Assembly: GCA_031261765.1 (NCBI GenBank)
Contig: JAISJA010000037.1
Span: 1-8,366, forward strand
Origin: Coriobacteriales bacterium
GTDB taxonomy: Bacteria; Actinomycetota; Coriobacteriia; Coriobacteriales; UBA8131
DNA length: 8,366 nucleotides
Reading direction: 5' to 3'
Part shown: one piece after another, positions 1 through 5,945 of the stretch
Position numbering within the stretch: position 1 is the stretch's first letter
How the letters are laid out: each line of letters begins with the position of its first letter
Program-made: the position numbers and the translations under genes
The notes under the pieces: generated by a model
Databases searched by the model: none
What the model was told of the DNA's origin: nothing
What the model saw: only the letters and a program-made list of their open reading frames with translations

Positions 1-432
1 GTAGTCGATCTCTGGGAATATAAGCTGTTCAGTTATGCCGAACGTATAGTTGCCGCGACCGTCGAAACTGGTTGACGGAAGCCCGCGGAAGTCGCGTACG
101 CGCGGAACGGCGGTAGCAAGCAGCCTGTCCAGGAACTCCCACATGCGCTCTCCGCGCAACGTGACCTTGGCTCCTATGGCCATGCCCTCACGTACCTTGA
201 AGTTGGCTATCGACTTACGTGCCCGGCATATCTTGGGTTGCTGGCCGGTTATGGCGCGCAGGTCTTGCACCGCGGCATCGATCTGTTTGCTGTCCTGCGC
301 GGCCTCGCCAACGCCCATGTTAACGACGATCTTCTCAAGACCCGGGATCTCATTTACATTCTGGATCCCAAGCTGGTCTTTAAGAGCAGGCGCGATCTCG
401 CTTTTATACTTTTCCTTTAACCTCGCGGCCAT
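1..432 (-). CDS. rplE: 50S ribosomal protein L5, 5' part (cut by window edge)
   Basis: This is the first 144 codons of L5, which binds 5S rRNA in the central protuberance of the 50S subunit and contacts S13 and the P-site tRNA. My own translation from the ATG at 432 begins [17 protein letters not shown] and contains the family patterns [12 protein letters not shown] (about residues 33–44), [23 protein letters not shown] (about 61–83) and [20 protein letters not shown] at the edge. Family members are about 180 residues, so roughly 35 C-terminal residues lie outside the window. The start follows the rplX stop by one base (TAATATG). The Shine-Dalgarno sequence is weak (GGAAAGG about 11 bases upstream), so translation probably depends on coupling to rplX. 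In E. coli the S8 repressor site lies near this start; I could not establish such a fold here. Ile codons in this fragment are six ATA and six ATC. Identity is certain. Confidence 0.97.
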   Translation of the reverse strand, partial: MAARLKEKYKSEIAPALKDQLGIQNVNEIPGLEKIVVNMGVGEAAQDSKQIDAAVQDLRAITGQQPKICRARKSIANFKVREGMAIGAKVTLRGERMWEFLDRLLATAVPRVRDFRGLPSTSFDGRGNYTFGITEQLIFPEIDY

Positions 433-433
433 A

Positions 434-748
434 TTAGTCTATGTCCTTTCCGCATTTCTTGCAAACGCGTGTCTTCGCGCCCGTTTCCTCGTCAATGCGC
501 ATTCCCACACGTGTGGGCTCATTGCATTTGGGGCAAACCAGCATTACCGTAGACACTGGAATCGGATGTTCGATATCTGTTATGCCACCGGAAGGATTAT
601 CACGTGTTGGGCGCTGTGCTTTATGCACTATGCCAACCTTCTCTACGATGACTTTCTTGTCACGTGGTAAAGCACGCATGACCGGGCCGGAAGCGCCCTT
701 GTCCTTGCCGCTAATCACGATAACGCGGTCGCCGGTTTTTATCCTCAT
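434..748 (-). CDS. rplX: 50S ribosomal protein L24 with zinc-ribbon-like Cys pairs
   Basis: L24 is an early assembly protein that binds domain I of 23S rRNA near the tunnel exit. The 104-residue product has the KOW motif at about residues 4–30 ([15 protein letters not shown]), followed by the conserved [15 protein letters not shown] segment (about 42–56). The C-terminal part carries two Cys-x2-Cys pairs, C72/C75 (CPKC) and C96/C99 (CKKC), spaced as in a four-Cys zinc ribbon. Such Cys-containing forms exist in the L24 family, while other bacteria have lost the cysteines. Metal binding here is inferred from the spacing only. The ATG at 748 has GAGGA placed 4 bases upstream in a 21-base gap after rplN. 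A second AGGA lies farther upstream and is part of a short repeat shared with the rplN leader. Confidence 0.97.
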   Translation of the reverse strand: MRIKTGDRVIVISGKDKGASGPVMRALPRDKKVIVEKVGIVHKAQRPTRDNPSGGITDIEHPIPVSTVMLVCPKCNEPTRVGMRIDEETGAKTRVCKKCGKDID

Positions 749-753
749 TTAAT

Positions 754-768
754 CCTCAATTCCTAACT
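754..768 (-). repeat. Short repeated RBS-like element, copy 1 (before rplX)
   Basis: Read on the minus strand, this 15-mer AGTTAGGAATTGAGG matches AGTTAGGAATGAGG at 1185–1198 except for one extra T. The GAGG end supplies the Shine-Dalgarno sequence of rplX. The sequence match is seen directly. It could be a duplicated translation-initiation region or chance similarity between purine-rich ribosome-binding regions. Confidence 0.5.
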
Positions 769-769
769 T

Positions 770-1138
770 CTACAAAGTCTCTGGTGCTAACGAGACGATC
801 TTCATATAATGCTTGTCACGCAGCTCGCGCGCCACGGGCCCGAAAACACGCGTCCCGCGCGGCTCGCCGTTGTCGTCTATAAGGACAGCTGCGTTCTCAT
901 CGAACTTAATGTAACTACCGTCTTTGCGATGTACCTCTTTTTTAACGCGCACTATGACACAACGTACGACTTCGCCCTTCTTAACGGCGCCGTTTGGCAA
1001 TGCCTCTTTAACGGCACATACTATTATGTCGCCAAGGCCTGCATAGCGGCGCTTTGAGCCACCAAGTACCTTGATGCATTGTACCTTGCGCGCGCCGGAG
1101 TTATCGGCGACGGTTAGCATACTTTCCGCTTGTATCAT
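770..1138 (-). CDS. rplN: 50S ribosomal protein L14
   Basis: L14 lies at the subunit interface next to L19 and contacts 16S rRNA helix 14; it is also the docking site of the silencing factor RsfS in bacteria. Started at the ATG at 1138 the product is 122 residues, the standard family length, with the usual N-terminus [19 protein letters not shown]. Further family blocks are [17 protein letters not shown] (about 24–40), [12 protein letters not shown] (about 53–64), [15 protein letters not shown] and [26 protein letters not shown] at the C-terminus. AAAGGA lies 5 bases upstream of this start. An in-frame ATG at 1177 with a well-spaced GAGGG would add 13 residues ([13 protein letters not shown]). 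I prefer 1138 because the L14 N-terminus is highly conserved, but the upstream start cannot be excluded. In E. coli this gene opens the separate spc operon; here no promoter is recognisable in front of it. Confidence 0.97.
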   Translation of the reverse strand: MIQAESMLTVADNSGARKVQCIKVLGGSKRRYAGLGDIIVCAVKEALPNGAVKKGEVVRCVIVRVKKEVHRKDGSYIKFDENAAVLIDDNGEPRGTRVFGPVARELRDKHYMKIVSLAPETL

Positions 1139-1153
1139 TTTCTTCCTTTCGGC

Positions 1154-1183
1154 TTGCCGCATGGCGCCAAGCGCCATGGACAA
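1154..1183 (-). promoter_or_regulatory. Strong hairpin in the rpsQ–rplN gap, over an upstream ATG
   Basis: On the minus strand the RNA can fold into a stem with an uninterrupted 8-bp core, CAUGGCGC / GCGCCAUG (1171–1178 with 1160–1167), closed by a UUG loop (1168–1170). Below a single bulged C (1159 or 1160 region), five further pairs (UUGUC with GGCAA, one of them G·U) extend it to about 13 bp. The 5' arm contains the alternative rplN ATG at 1177. The 3' side ends a few bases before the AAAGGA of the accepted start. No U-tract follows, so it is not an intrinsic terminator. The pairing is seen directly; a regulatory role is inference. Confidence 0.6.
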
Positions 1184-1188
1184 CCCTC
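1184..1188 (-). promoter_or_regulatory. RBS for an alternative upstream start of rplN
   Basis: GAGGG on the minus strand sits 6 bases before an ATG at 1177 that is in frame with rplN. Spacing is close to ideal and arguably better than that of the accepted start at 1138, so this site decides whether L14 carries a 13-residue extension or whether the region makes a regulatory start. Whether it is used cannot be told from sequence alone. Confidence 0.45.
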
Positions 1189-1198
1189 ATTCCTAACT
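1185..1198 (-). repeat. Short repeated RBS-like element, copy 2 (before rplN)
   Basis: Read on the minus strand, AGTTAGGAATGAGG repeats the element at 754–768 with one base missing. Here the GAGG precedes the in-frame ATG at 1177 by 7 bases (6 if the adjoining G is counted with the motif), a placement similar to its role before rplX. Confidence 0.5.
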
Positions 1199-1214
1199 GC
1201 CTTATTCCGCTGCC

Positions 1215-1484
1215 CTATTTTGCCTTCTCGACAATCTTGAGCAAACGCCAGCACTTCGTCTTTGATATGGGACGCGTCTCCATTATCTGGATGGTGTCAC
1301 CAACACCGGCTTCGCTGTTCTCGTCGTGAACGTGGAACTTCTTGGTGCTGGTCATCATCTTACCGTAGATGGGATGTGCCTTGCGTTCTTTTATCTCTAC
1401 TATGCATGTCTTCTCGCCCGGCGCGGAGACAACCACGCCCTGGCGTACCTTGCGATGGTTACGTTCGATAACTTTATCAGCCAT
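1215..1484 (-). CDS. rpsQ: 30S ribosomal protein S17
   Basis: S17 is a primary 16S rRNA-binding protein of the 30S body (helices 7 and 11). The 89-residue product starts MADKVIERNHRKVRQGVVVS and has the OB-fold pattern of the family: the basic GVVVSAPGEKTCIVEIKERKAHPIYGKMM run (about 16–44), KKFHVHDENSEAGVGDTIQIMETRPISKTKCWRL (about 48–81) and a short Lys-rich tail. The ATG at 1484 is preceded by AGGAGG overlapping the rpmC stop, with a rather long spacing of about 12 bases. A GTG at 1511 would add nine residues but would start inside rpmC with no visible ribosome-binding site, so I reject it. The gap to rpmC is 16 bases. Confidence 0.97.
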   Translation of the reverse strand: MADKVIERNHRKVRQGVVVSAPGEKTCIVEIKERKAHPIYGKMMTSTKKFHVHDENSEAGVGDTIQIMETRPISKTKCWRLLKIVEKAK

Positions 1485-1500
1485 TTGTCTGTTAATCCTC

Positions 1501-1713
1501 CTACTGTGCACCGGCGAGGCTTATGTTAAGCTCGCGGGCACGTATTTCTGTAAGCGCACGCGCTATGTCACGTTTTACCGATACAATGCGTGCCGTATTG
1601 TCAAGTTGGCTGGTAGCCATCTGGAAACGCAGGTTAAAAAGCTCTTCCCTGCCTTCCTGTACCTTCACCTGTAAATCGTCGTTGCTTAAATCGCGTACTT
1701 CCTGTGCCTTCAT
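1501..1713 (-). CDS. rpmC: 50S ribosomal protein L29
   Basis: L29 is a small protein at the 50S tunnel exit, next to L23, where it helps form the docking platform for nascent-chain factors. The 70-residue product, MKAQEVRDLSNDDLQVKVQEG at its N-terminus, is predicted to form the two-helix hairpin of the family. The hallmark LFNLRFQMATSQLDNTARI follows at about residues 26–44, and the second helix contains VKRDIARALTEIRARE. The start codon directly abuts the rplP stop (TAAATG) with only a GGCGGTG-like ribosome-binding sequence in the end of rplP, so re-initiation by ribosomes leaving rplP is likely. Length is typical. Confidence 0.96.
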   Translation of the reverse strand: MKAQEVRDLSNDDLQVKVQEGREELFNLRFQMATSQLDNTARIVSVKRDIARALTEIRARELNISLAGAQ

Positions 1714-2139
1714 TTATGCATCACCGCCTTGCGTCTCACGGGTGATTATCTTGCATTTTATGGGTAGCTTCTGTATGGCCAAGCGCAGCGCCTCTTTTGC
1801 CACGTCGGGCTCGACTTCACCGACCTCGAACATGATGCGGCCGGGTTTCACTACTGCCACCCATTCTTCCGGGTTGCCCTTGCCGGAACCCATGCGGGTC
1901 TCGGCGGGTTTCTTCGTGATTGGTTTATCTGGGAAGATAGTTATCCAAACACGTCCGCCACGTTTCATATGACGGGTCATCGCAACACGGGCAGCCTCTA
2001 TCTGACGGTTCGTTATCCAATGCGGCTCCAAGGCCTGGATACCATAATCGCCAAAGTTAAGGCTCGTGCCGCCCTTGGCCCGGCCCTTCATTGAGCCGCG
2101 CTGCACCTTGCGATGTTTGGTGCGCTTAGGTACGAGCAT
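1714..2139 (-). CDS. rplP: 50S ribosomal protein L16
   Basis: L16 sits near the A-site tRNA elbow and organises the peptidyl transferase region and 5S rRNA contacts. The 141-residue product opens with the family signature [15 protein letters not shown], then [39 protein letters not shown] (about 24–62) and [39 protein letters not shown] (about 68–106). The Arg in ETRMGSGKG (about residue 82) aligns by motif with the E. coli Arg that the oxygenase RoxA hydroxylates; nothing here shows whether this organism modifies it. GGAGG within the end of rpsC lies 9 bases before the ATG, and the gap to the rpsC stop is 3 bases. Confidence 0.98.
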   Translation of the reverse strand: MLVPKRTKHRKVQRGSMKGRAKGGTSLNFGDYGIQALEPHWITNRQIEAARVAMTRHMKRGGRVWITIFPDKPITKKPAETRMGSGKGNPEEWVAVVKPGRIMFEVGEVEPDVAKEALRLAIQKLPIKCKIITRETQGGDA

Positions 2140-2142
2140 CTT

Positions 2143-2835
2143 CTACTTCCTCCCTTCGCCGCGCGGGCCACGTTTGTTGTCCTGCAGTGCAAGGTTCGCC
2201 AGTTCCTGACCGGGGAGTTTATCACCATGATAAACCCAGACCTTGACGCCTATGGAACCCATAGTGGTCGCAGCGGTTGAAAAACCATAATCTACTTTCG
2301 CACGTAACGTATGCAGCGGGACGCGTCCCTCACGGTACCATTCACGGCGGGACATCTCTGCGCCGCCCAAACGGCCTGAACACTGTATACGTATGCCCTT
2401 AGCGCCGCTCTTCATGGCGGACTGCACTGCCTTGCGCATGGCACGGCGGAATGCGACCCTTCCCTCAAGCTGTTCTGCTATGGACTGTGAAATCAAAGTC
2501 GCGTCTACTTCGGGGCGTTTTACCTCTACGACGTCTACGTTGACCTTGCCGTTCGCGATTTTCTCAAGGTCGGCGCGCAGCTCGTCTATCTCAGAGCCCT
2601 TCTTGCCGATGACGACACCCGGACGGGCGGTCGTTATCGTGACGCTTATCTTGTCTCCAGCGCGTTCTATGTCTATGCGCGCAACAGACGCGCGTGCGAG
2701 CCTTTTAGTGAGATAGCTACGTATCTTAAGGTCGTTGTCAAGCGTGGCGGCATAGTCCTTGTTGGAGAACCAACGGCTGCGCCATTGCTCGGTGACACCT
2801 AAGCGGAAGCCTGTGGGGCGTACTTTCTGACCCAT
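2143..2835 (-). CDS. rpsC: 30S ribosomal protein S3
   Basis: S3 lies in the 30S head and, with S4 and S5, lines the mRNA entry tunnel and contributes to helicase activity on structured mRNA. The 230-residue product starts with the family signature MGQKVRPTGFRLGVTEQWRSRWF. The type-II KH domain follows, with its GxxG loop at GKKG (residues 77–80, in ARPGVVIGKKGSEI). The C-terminal domain contains GRVAFRRAMRKAVQSAMKSGAKGIRIQCSGRLGGAEMSRREWYREGRVPLHTLRA. It ends in the usual loosely conserved basic tail (NKRGPRGEGRK). The start follows the rplV stop by three bases (TAG GTC ATG), with a purine-rich AGAGGGGG about 8–10 bases upstream. No anomalies. Confidence 0.98.
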   Translation of the reverse strand: MGQKVRPTGFRLGVTEQWRSRWFSNKDYAATLDNDLKIRSYLTKRLARASVARIDIERAGDKISVTITTARPGVVIGKKGSEIDELRADLEKIANGKVNVDVVEVKRPEVDATLISQSIAEQLEGRVAFRRAMRKAVQSAMKSGAKGIRIQCSGRLGGAEMSRREWYREGRVPLHTLRAKVDYGFSTAATTMGSIGVKVWVYHGDKLPGQELANLALQDNKRGPRGEGRK

Positions 2836-2838
2836 GAC

Positions 2839-3183
2839 CTATGCCCCCTCTCGTGTGCCGACGATGACCGTTATATGGCAAGAGCGCTTTAGTATAGGAG
2901 AAGCGGCTCCCTTCGCGCGAGGACGTATGCGTTTCATCGTGGGGCCCTCGTCCGCGTATGTGGCGCGTACTATAAGGCTCTCACCGTTTATGCCCTCGTT
3001 GTTACGCTCAGCGTTGGCAACGGCGCTGTTAAGGCATTTCTCAACGACCTCTGCGACGTTGCGCTCAGAGAAGCGCAGGATCTCGCGCGCACGCGGAACT
3101 TCCTTGCCGCGAATCAAATCAACAACCATACGTGCCTTCCTTGGCGACACGCGCACGTACTTTGATGTAGCTCTTGCTTCCAT
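2839..3183 (-). CDS. rplV: 50S ribosomal protein L22
   Basis: L22 spans all domains of 23S rRNA, and its long beta-hairpin lines the peptide exit tunnel opposite L4. The 114-residue product has the standard start [27 protein letters not shown], the central NSAVANAERN element (about 52–61) and the hairpin MKRIRPRAKGAASPILKRSCHITVIV (about 83–108). The MKR tripeptide at 83–85, whose deletion gives erythromycin resistance in E. coli, is intact. Start and upstream stop overlap by one base with rpsS (TAATG), and AAAGG lies 6 bases upstream, so translation is probably coupled. Length is normal. Confidence 0.98.
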   Translation of the reverse strand: MEARATSKYVRVSPRKARMVVDLIRGKEVPRAREILRFSERNVAEVVEKCLNSAVANAERNNEGINGESLIVRATYADEGPTMKRIRPRAKGAASPILKRSCHITVIVGTREGA

Positions 3184-3455
3184 TAATCGCCTTTCTTACC
3201 GGCTGTATGCCCACGGAACGTACGCGTCATAGCGAACTCCCCGAGTTTATGCCCAACCATTGATTCTGTGATGTATACGGGCACGTGCTTGCGCCCATCA
3301 TGGACGGCGATGGTATGGCCTACCATCTCCGGGAAGATAGTGGACGCGCGCGACCATGTCTTGATGACCTTTTTCTCGCCTGCCTCGTTCATGTCGTTTA
3401 TACGCTTAAGCAAGCGTGGCTCTACGAACGGGCCTTTCTTTAAACTACGGCTCAT
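3183..3455 (-). CDS. rpsS: 30S ribosomal protein S19
   Basis: S19 forms a complex with S13 in the 30S head, near the A- and P-site tRNAs and the intersubunit bridge to the central protuberance. The 90-residue product begins [19 protein letters not shown]. It then carries [32 protein letters not shown] (about 36–67) and closes with the family signature [17 protein letters not shown] plus a Lys-rich tail. The start abuts the rplB stop (TAAATG). AAGGA in the last codons of rplB provides a ribosome-binding site at 8 bases. Confidence 0.98.
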   Translation of the reverse strand: MSRSLKKGPFVEPRLLKRINDMNEAGEKKVIKTWSRASTIFPEMVGHTIAVHDGRKHVPVYITESMVGHKLGEFAMTRTFRGHTAGKKGD

Positions 3456-4286
3456 TTATTTCTTCCTTCTACGGATAATCAAACGGCTGGATGGTTTCTT
3501 GGGATTACGCGTACGGTGTCCCTTCGTGGGCACGCCCCACGGCGTAACGGGATGACGACCTGCCGACTTGTTCTTACCTTCGCCGCCGCCATGCGGGTGG
3601 TCAACGGGGTTCATGACCGTACCACGTACCGTTGGACGAACGCCAAGCCAACGCGTGCGGCCCGCTTTACCTATCCTTATATTGCTATGCTCGGCATTGC
3701 CGACCTCGCCCACCGTTGCGCGGCATGTCGCAAGGACACGGCGCATCTCGCTGGATGGCATACGTAATATGACGTATTTGTCCTCTTTGCCCATAAGCTG
3801 TATGGAAGACCCGGCGCTGCGGGCGAGTGCCGCCCCGCGACCCGGTTGCAGCTCTACGGCGTGCACCAACGTGCCGACCGGTATGTCTTTCAGTGCAAGC
3901 GCGCAACCCGGTTTGATGTCGCTACCCTCTCCGCTGGTAACCACGTCGCCTACTTTAAGGCCCTTTGGATAAAGGATATAGCTCTTCGCGCCGTCCTTGT
4001 AGCTAAGCAGCGCTATACGGGCGGAACGGTTAGGATCGTACTCTATCGTAGAGACACGGGCCGGAATGCCATCCTTTACGCGCTTGAAGTCTATGGCGCG
4101 GTATTTGCGCTTGTGGCCGCCACCCTGATGACGCGTCGTTATACGGCCGTTGTTGTTGCGGCCGGCCTTCTTGGGCAACGCCGACGTAAGCGATTTCTCG
4201 GGCTTTACCGCTGTTATCTCAGCGAAGTCCGAGACGCTTTGCGAACGGCGTCCGGCCGATGTTGGTTTGTATTGTTTTACAGCCAT
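3456..4286 (-). CDS. rplB: 50S ribosomal protein L2
   Basis: L2 is one of the most conserved ribosomal proteins; it is needed for subunit association, tRNA binding and peptidyl transferase function. The 276-residue product starts [18 protein letters not shown]. It contains the OB-fold region [23 protein letters not shown] (about 47–69), the SH3-like domain and the near-invariant [27 protein letters not shown] (about 225–251), whose HPH histidines include the residue implicated in peptidyl transfer. It ends in a basic tail (LIIRRRKK). An 18-base gap separates it from rplW, and AAAGGT lies about 12 bases before the ATG, with a closer CAGGT. The longest open frame on the opposite strand of this window (3846–4730) partly overlaps it; I regard that frame as a shadow. 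Confidence 0.98.
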   Translation of the reverse strand: MAVKQYKPTSAGRRSQSVSDFAEITAVKPEKSLTSALPKKAGRNNNGRITTRHQGGGHKRKYRAIDFKRVKDGIPARVSTIEYDPNRSARIALLSYKDGAKSYILYPKGLKVGDVVTSGEGSDIKPGCALALKDIPVGTLVHAVELQPGRGAALARSAGSSIQLMGKEDKYVILRMPSSEMRRVLATCRATVGEVGNAEHSNIRIGKAGRTRWLGVRPTVRGTVMNPVDHPHGGGEGKNKSAGRHPVTPWGVPTKGHRTRNPKKPSSRLIIRRRKK

Positions 4287-4304
4287 TACCTGCTCTTACC
4301 TTTC

Positions 4305-4601
4305 TTAAGCGCCAAACGCTTCTATAGTGTCGCCCGCGGCAAGCGTGACGATTGCCTTTTTCCACGTACGCGTGCGACCAAGCTGGTAGCGAACGCGTTT
4401 TGGCTTGGATTTCACGTTCAACGTGTTTACCTTAAGTACCGTAACGTCAAAGATGTCCTGCACTGCCTTCGCAATCTCTATCTTACTGGCTTGTTTCGCG
4501 ACCTTGAACGTATATTTGTTCGTCTCCATAAGGTCAAACGAGCGCTCTGTTATAACGGGCCCAAGTATGACCTGGCGTGGATCTTTAATAACCGATGCCA
4601 T
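4305..4601 (-). CDS. rplW: 50S ribosomal protein L23
   Basis: L23 lies at the tunnel exit and is the main docking point for trigger factor and the signal recognition particle. The 98-residue product has the family patterns VILGPVITERSFDLMETNKYTFKVAKQASKIEIAKAVQDIFDV (about 11–53) and VLKVNTLNVKSKPKRVRYQLGRTRTWKKAIVTL (about 55–87), with the acidic/hydrophobic end DTIEAF. The start codon abuts the rplD stop (TAAATG). GGAGGT in the last codons of rplD gives a good ribosome-binding site at 10 bases. Four of eight Ile codons are ATA. Confidence 0.97.
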   Translation of the reverse strand: MASVIKDPRQVILGPVITERSFDLMETNKYTFKVAKQASKIEIAKAVQDIFDVTVLKVNTLNVKSKPKRVRYQLGRTRTWKKAIVTLAAGDTIEAFGA

Positions 4602-5225
4602 TTAAGCAAGCACCTCCTCTATGCGCTTAAGTGCCGCTTTCGTGAATACAAGTGCGTTATTGTCGATAAAATCGTGCGTGTTGGACTCAGATACCGCTAT
4701 GGAACGCACGGTTGGTATGTTGCGGAATGACAGGAAGGCGTTTATGTCGTTGTCCGCGAGGACAAGCGTCACGCGTTTCCCGGCGTCAATAGCCTTCAGC
4801 GCGGACACGGCCTGTTTAGTGGACGGCGTGTCAAACGGGAACTCGTCTATTACGTAGAGCTCTTTGTCTGCCTTCTTCGCTGCCAGCGCGGAGCGCATCG
4901 CCGCTTTGATCTCCTTGCGGTTGACCTTGAACGCATATGAACGCGGATGCGGGCCAAAGACCGTGCCACCACCAGCCCATTGCGGTGAGCGTATGGAACC
5001 CTGACGGGCACGACCGGTGCCCTTCTGGCGCCAAGGTTTGCGGCCGCCGCCGCGTACTTCTCCGCGTGTCTTGGTATTGTGCGTGCCACTGCGCGCCGCG
5101 GCCATTTGCGCGCGAACGACCTCGTGCATGAGATGCACGTTAGGCGTCACGCCAAATACGGCGTCGGAGAGCTTCGTCGTACCGATCTTCTCGCCGTTTA
5201 TGTCTTTTACGTCTATAGTTGCCAC
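4602..5225 (-). CDS. rplD: 50S ribosomal protein L4 (GTG start)
   Basis: L4 assembles early on 23S rRNA domain I, and its extended loop lines the exit tunnel opposite L22. In many proteobacteria it also represses the S10 operon. I place the start at the GTG at 5225, giving 207 residues beginning MATIDVKDINGEKIGTTKL, because AAAGGA lies 6 bases upstream and the N-terminus and length then match the family. A longer frame back to a TTG at 5285 would run 41 bases into rplC and add unrelated residues. The globular start is followed by HLMHEVVRAQMAAARSGTHNTKTRGEVRGGGRKPWRQKGTGRARQGSIRSPQWAGGG (about 31–87), which is the tunnel loop. The C-terminal domain holds NIPTVRSIAVSESNTHDFIDNNALVFTKAAL. The gap to rplC is 19 bases. 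Confidence 0.97.
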   Translation of the reverse strand: MATIDVKDINGEKIGTTKLSDAVFGVTPNVHLMHEVVRAQMAAARSGTHNTKTRGEVRGGGRKPWRQKGTGRARQGSIRSPQWAGGGTVFGPHPRSYAFKVNRKEIKAAMRSALAAKKADKELYVIDEFPFDTPSTKQAVSALKAIDAGKRVTLVLADNDINAFLSFRNIPTVRSIAVSESNTHDFIDNNALVFTKAALKRIEEVLA

Positions 5226-5231
5226 TGCTTT

Positions 5232-5237
5232 TCCTTT
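5232..5237 (-). promoter_or_regulatory. RBS deciding the GTG start of rplD
   Basis: AAAGGA on the minus strand, 6 bases before the GTG at 5225, in the short gap after the rplC stop. It supports GTG initiation over the TTG inside rplC, which has no comparable site. Confidence 0.75.
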
Positions 5238-5244
5238 ACTTGTC

Positions 5245-5868
5245 CTATGCTGCGGCGCGTATGCGCAAAAGCGCACCCTTGCCACCGGGAACAGCTCCCT
5301 TTACCAACATCAAGTTCTGCTCGGCGTCTATCTTAACTACCTTCAGGTTCTTAACCGTGACGTTGTCCACGCCCATGTGACCCGGAAGGCGCTTGCCCTT
5401 ATACACGCGGGACGGCGTTGCGCATTCGCCTACGGAACCCGGCGCACGATGGAAGTGCGCGCCGTGGCCGCCGGGGCCACCCTGGAAGTTGTAGCGCTTC
5501 TGCACGCCTGCGAAACCCTTACCTTTGGAGACGCTGGAGACGTCAACTGACTTCGCCTCGTTGAACTCCTCTACGGTGAGTTTTTGCCCAAGCTCGTATT
5601 CAGACGAGCTGTCAACACGGACCTCGCGCAGATATTTGCATGGCGAAACGCCGGATTTCTTAAAATGCCCCTGTGTAGGTTGGTTCACCTTGTTCTCTTT
5701 AACGGTGCCGAAACCTATCTGCACAGCCTCATAGCCTTCTTTATCGGCAGATTTAAGCTGTGTTACGGTGCATGGGCCCGCCTGTATGACGGTGACCGGT
5801 ACAAGCTGGTCGTCTTCTGACCAGACCTGCGTCATGCCCAACTTCTTTCCTAGTAATGTATCACACAT
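5245..5868 (-). CDS. rplC: 50S ribosomal protein L3
   Basis: L3 is a primary assembly protein; its long extension reaches the peptidyl transferase centre. I use the ATG at 5868, giving 207 residues beginning [20 protein letters not shown], because AGGAAG lies 6 bases upstream and the N-terminus matches the family. A TTG at 5904 would only add a basic 12-residue stretch without a ribosome-binding site. Motifs include [21 protein letters not shown] (about 108–128), the extension tip [37 protein letters not shown] (about 130–166) and [18 protein letters not shown] near the end. The Gln methylated by PrmB in E. coli L3 corresponds to Ala150 here, as expected outside the gammaproteobacteria. The gene is separated from rpsJ by 77 bases that hold a hairpin. 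Confidence 0.97.
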   Translation of the reverse strand: MCDTLLGKKLGMTQVWSEDDQLVPVTVIQAGPCTVTQLKSADKEGYEAVQIGFGTVKENKVNQPTQGHFKKSGVSPCKYLREVRVDSSSEYELGQKLTVEEFNEAKSVDVSSVSKGKGFAGVQKRYNFQGGPGGHGAHFHRAPGSVGECATPSRVYKGKRLPGHMGVDNVTVKNLKVVKIDAEQNLMLVKGAVPGGKGALLRIRAAA

Positions 5869-5893
5869 GTTTTGCTTCCTCGTTGCTTTCTTT

Positions 5894-5924
5894 CGCAAGC
5901 GCAAGCTTTAAGCCTGCGGCTGCG
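5894..5924 (-). promoter_or_regulatory. Strong hairpin in the rpsJ–rplC gap
   Basis: On the minus strand CGCAGCCGCAGGC (5912–5924) can pair with GCUUGCGCUUGCG (5894–5906) across a 5-base UUAAA loop. This forms 12 pairs, two of them G·U, interrupted by one C·C mismatch. Each arm is built from a tandem repeat (CGCAG twice; GCUUGC twice), so shorter alternative pairings are possible. The structure ends 13 bases before the AGGAAG of rplC. It is followed by a purine-rich run, not by U residues, so it is not an intrinsic terminator. A role in setting rplC translation, in RNA processing or as a protein-binding site is inference. Confidence 0.6.
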
Positions 5925-5945
5925 GACGGCTACGTGTATCCTCCC

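Noticed and set aside
50..670. Plus-strand open frame (206 codons) opposite rplE and rplX
   Set aside because: Low-complexity Ser/Arg/Ala-rich product with no family resemblance, lying antisense to two certain ribosomal protein genes.
1154..1183. Intrinsic terminator at the S10/spc boundary
   Set aside because: The stem is strong but is followed by a purine-rich run that includes the rplN ribosome-binding site, with no U-tract.
1184..1214. A spc-type promoter before rplN
   Set aside because: I looked for -35/-10 hexamers on the minus strand in this short gap and its flank and found no convincing pair; the gene is probably read through from upstream.
1485..1511. Longer rpsQ from a GTG at 1511
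   Set aside because: It would start inside rpmC and translate the Shine-Dalgarno sequence itself; the ATG at 1484 gives a standard S17 N-terminus.
3846..4730. Long plus-strand open frame (294 codons) opposite rplB, rplW and the end of rplD
   Set aside because: It spans several well-identified minus-strand genes, its product is rich in Arg, Tyr and Cys with no recognisable domain, and I saw no convincing ribosome-binding site. It is explained by codon structure on the coding strand.
5226..5285. Longer rplD from a TTG at 5285
   Set aside because: It would overlap the end of rplC by 41 bases and add unrelated residues; GTG at 5225 has a good ribosome-binding site and gives normal L4 length.
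5017..5550. Plus-strand open frame (177 codons) opposite rplD and rplC
   Set aside because: Antisense shadow of conserved genes; no domain, no start signal.
5869..5904. Longer rplC from a TTG at 5904
   Set aside because: The TTG lies inside the hairpin arm, has no Shine-Dalgarno sequence, and adds a 12-residue basic stretch absent from L3; the ATG at 5868 has AGGAAG 6 bases upstream.
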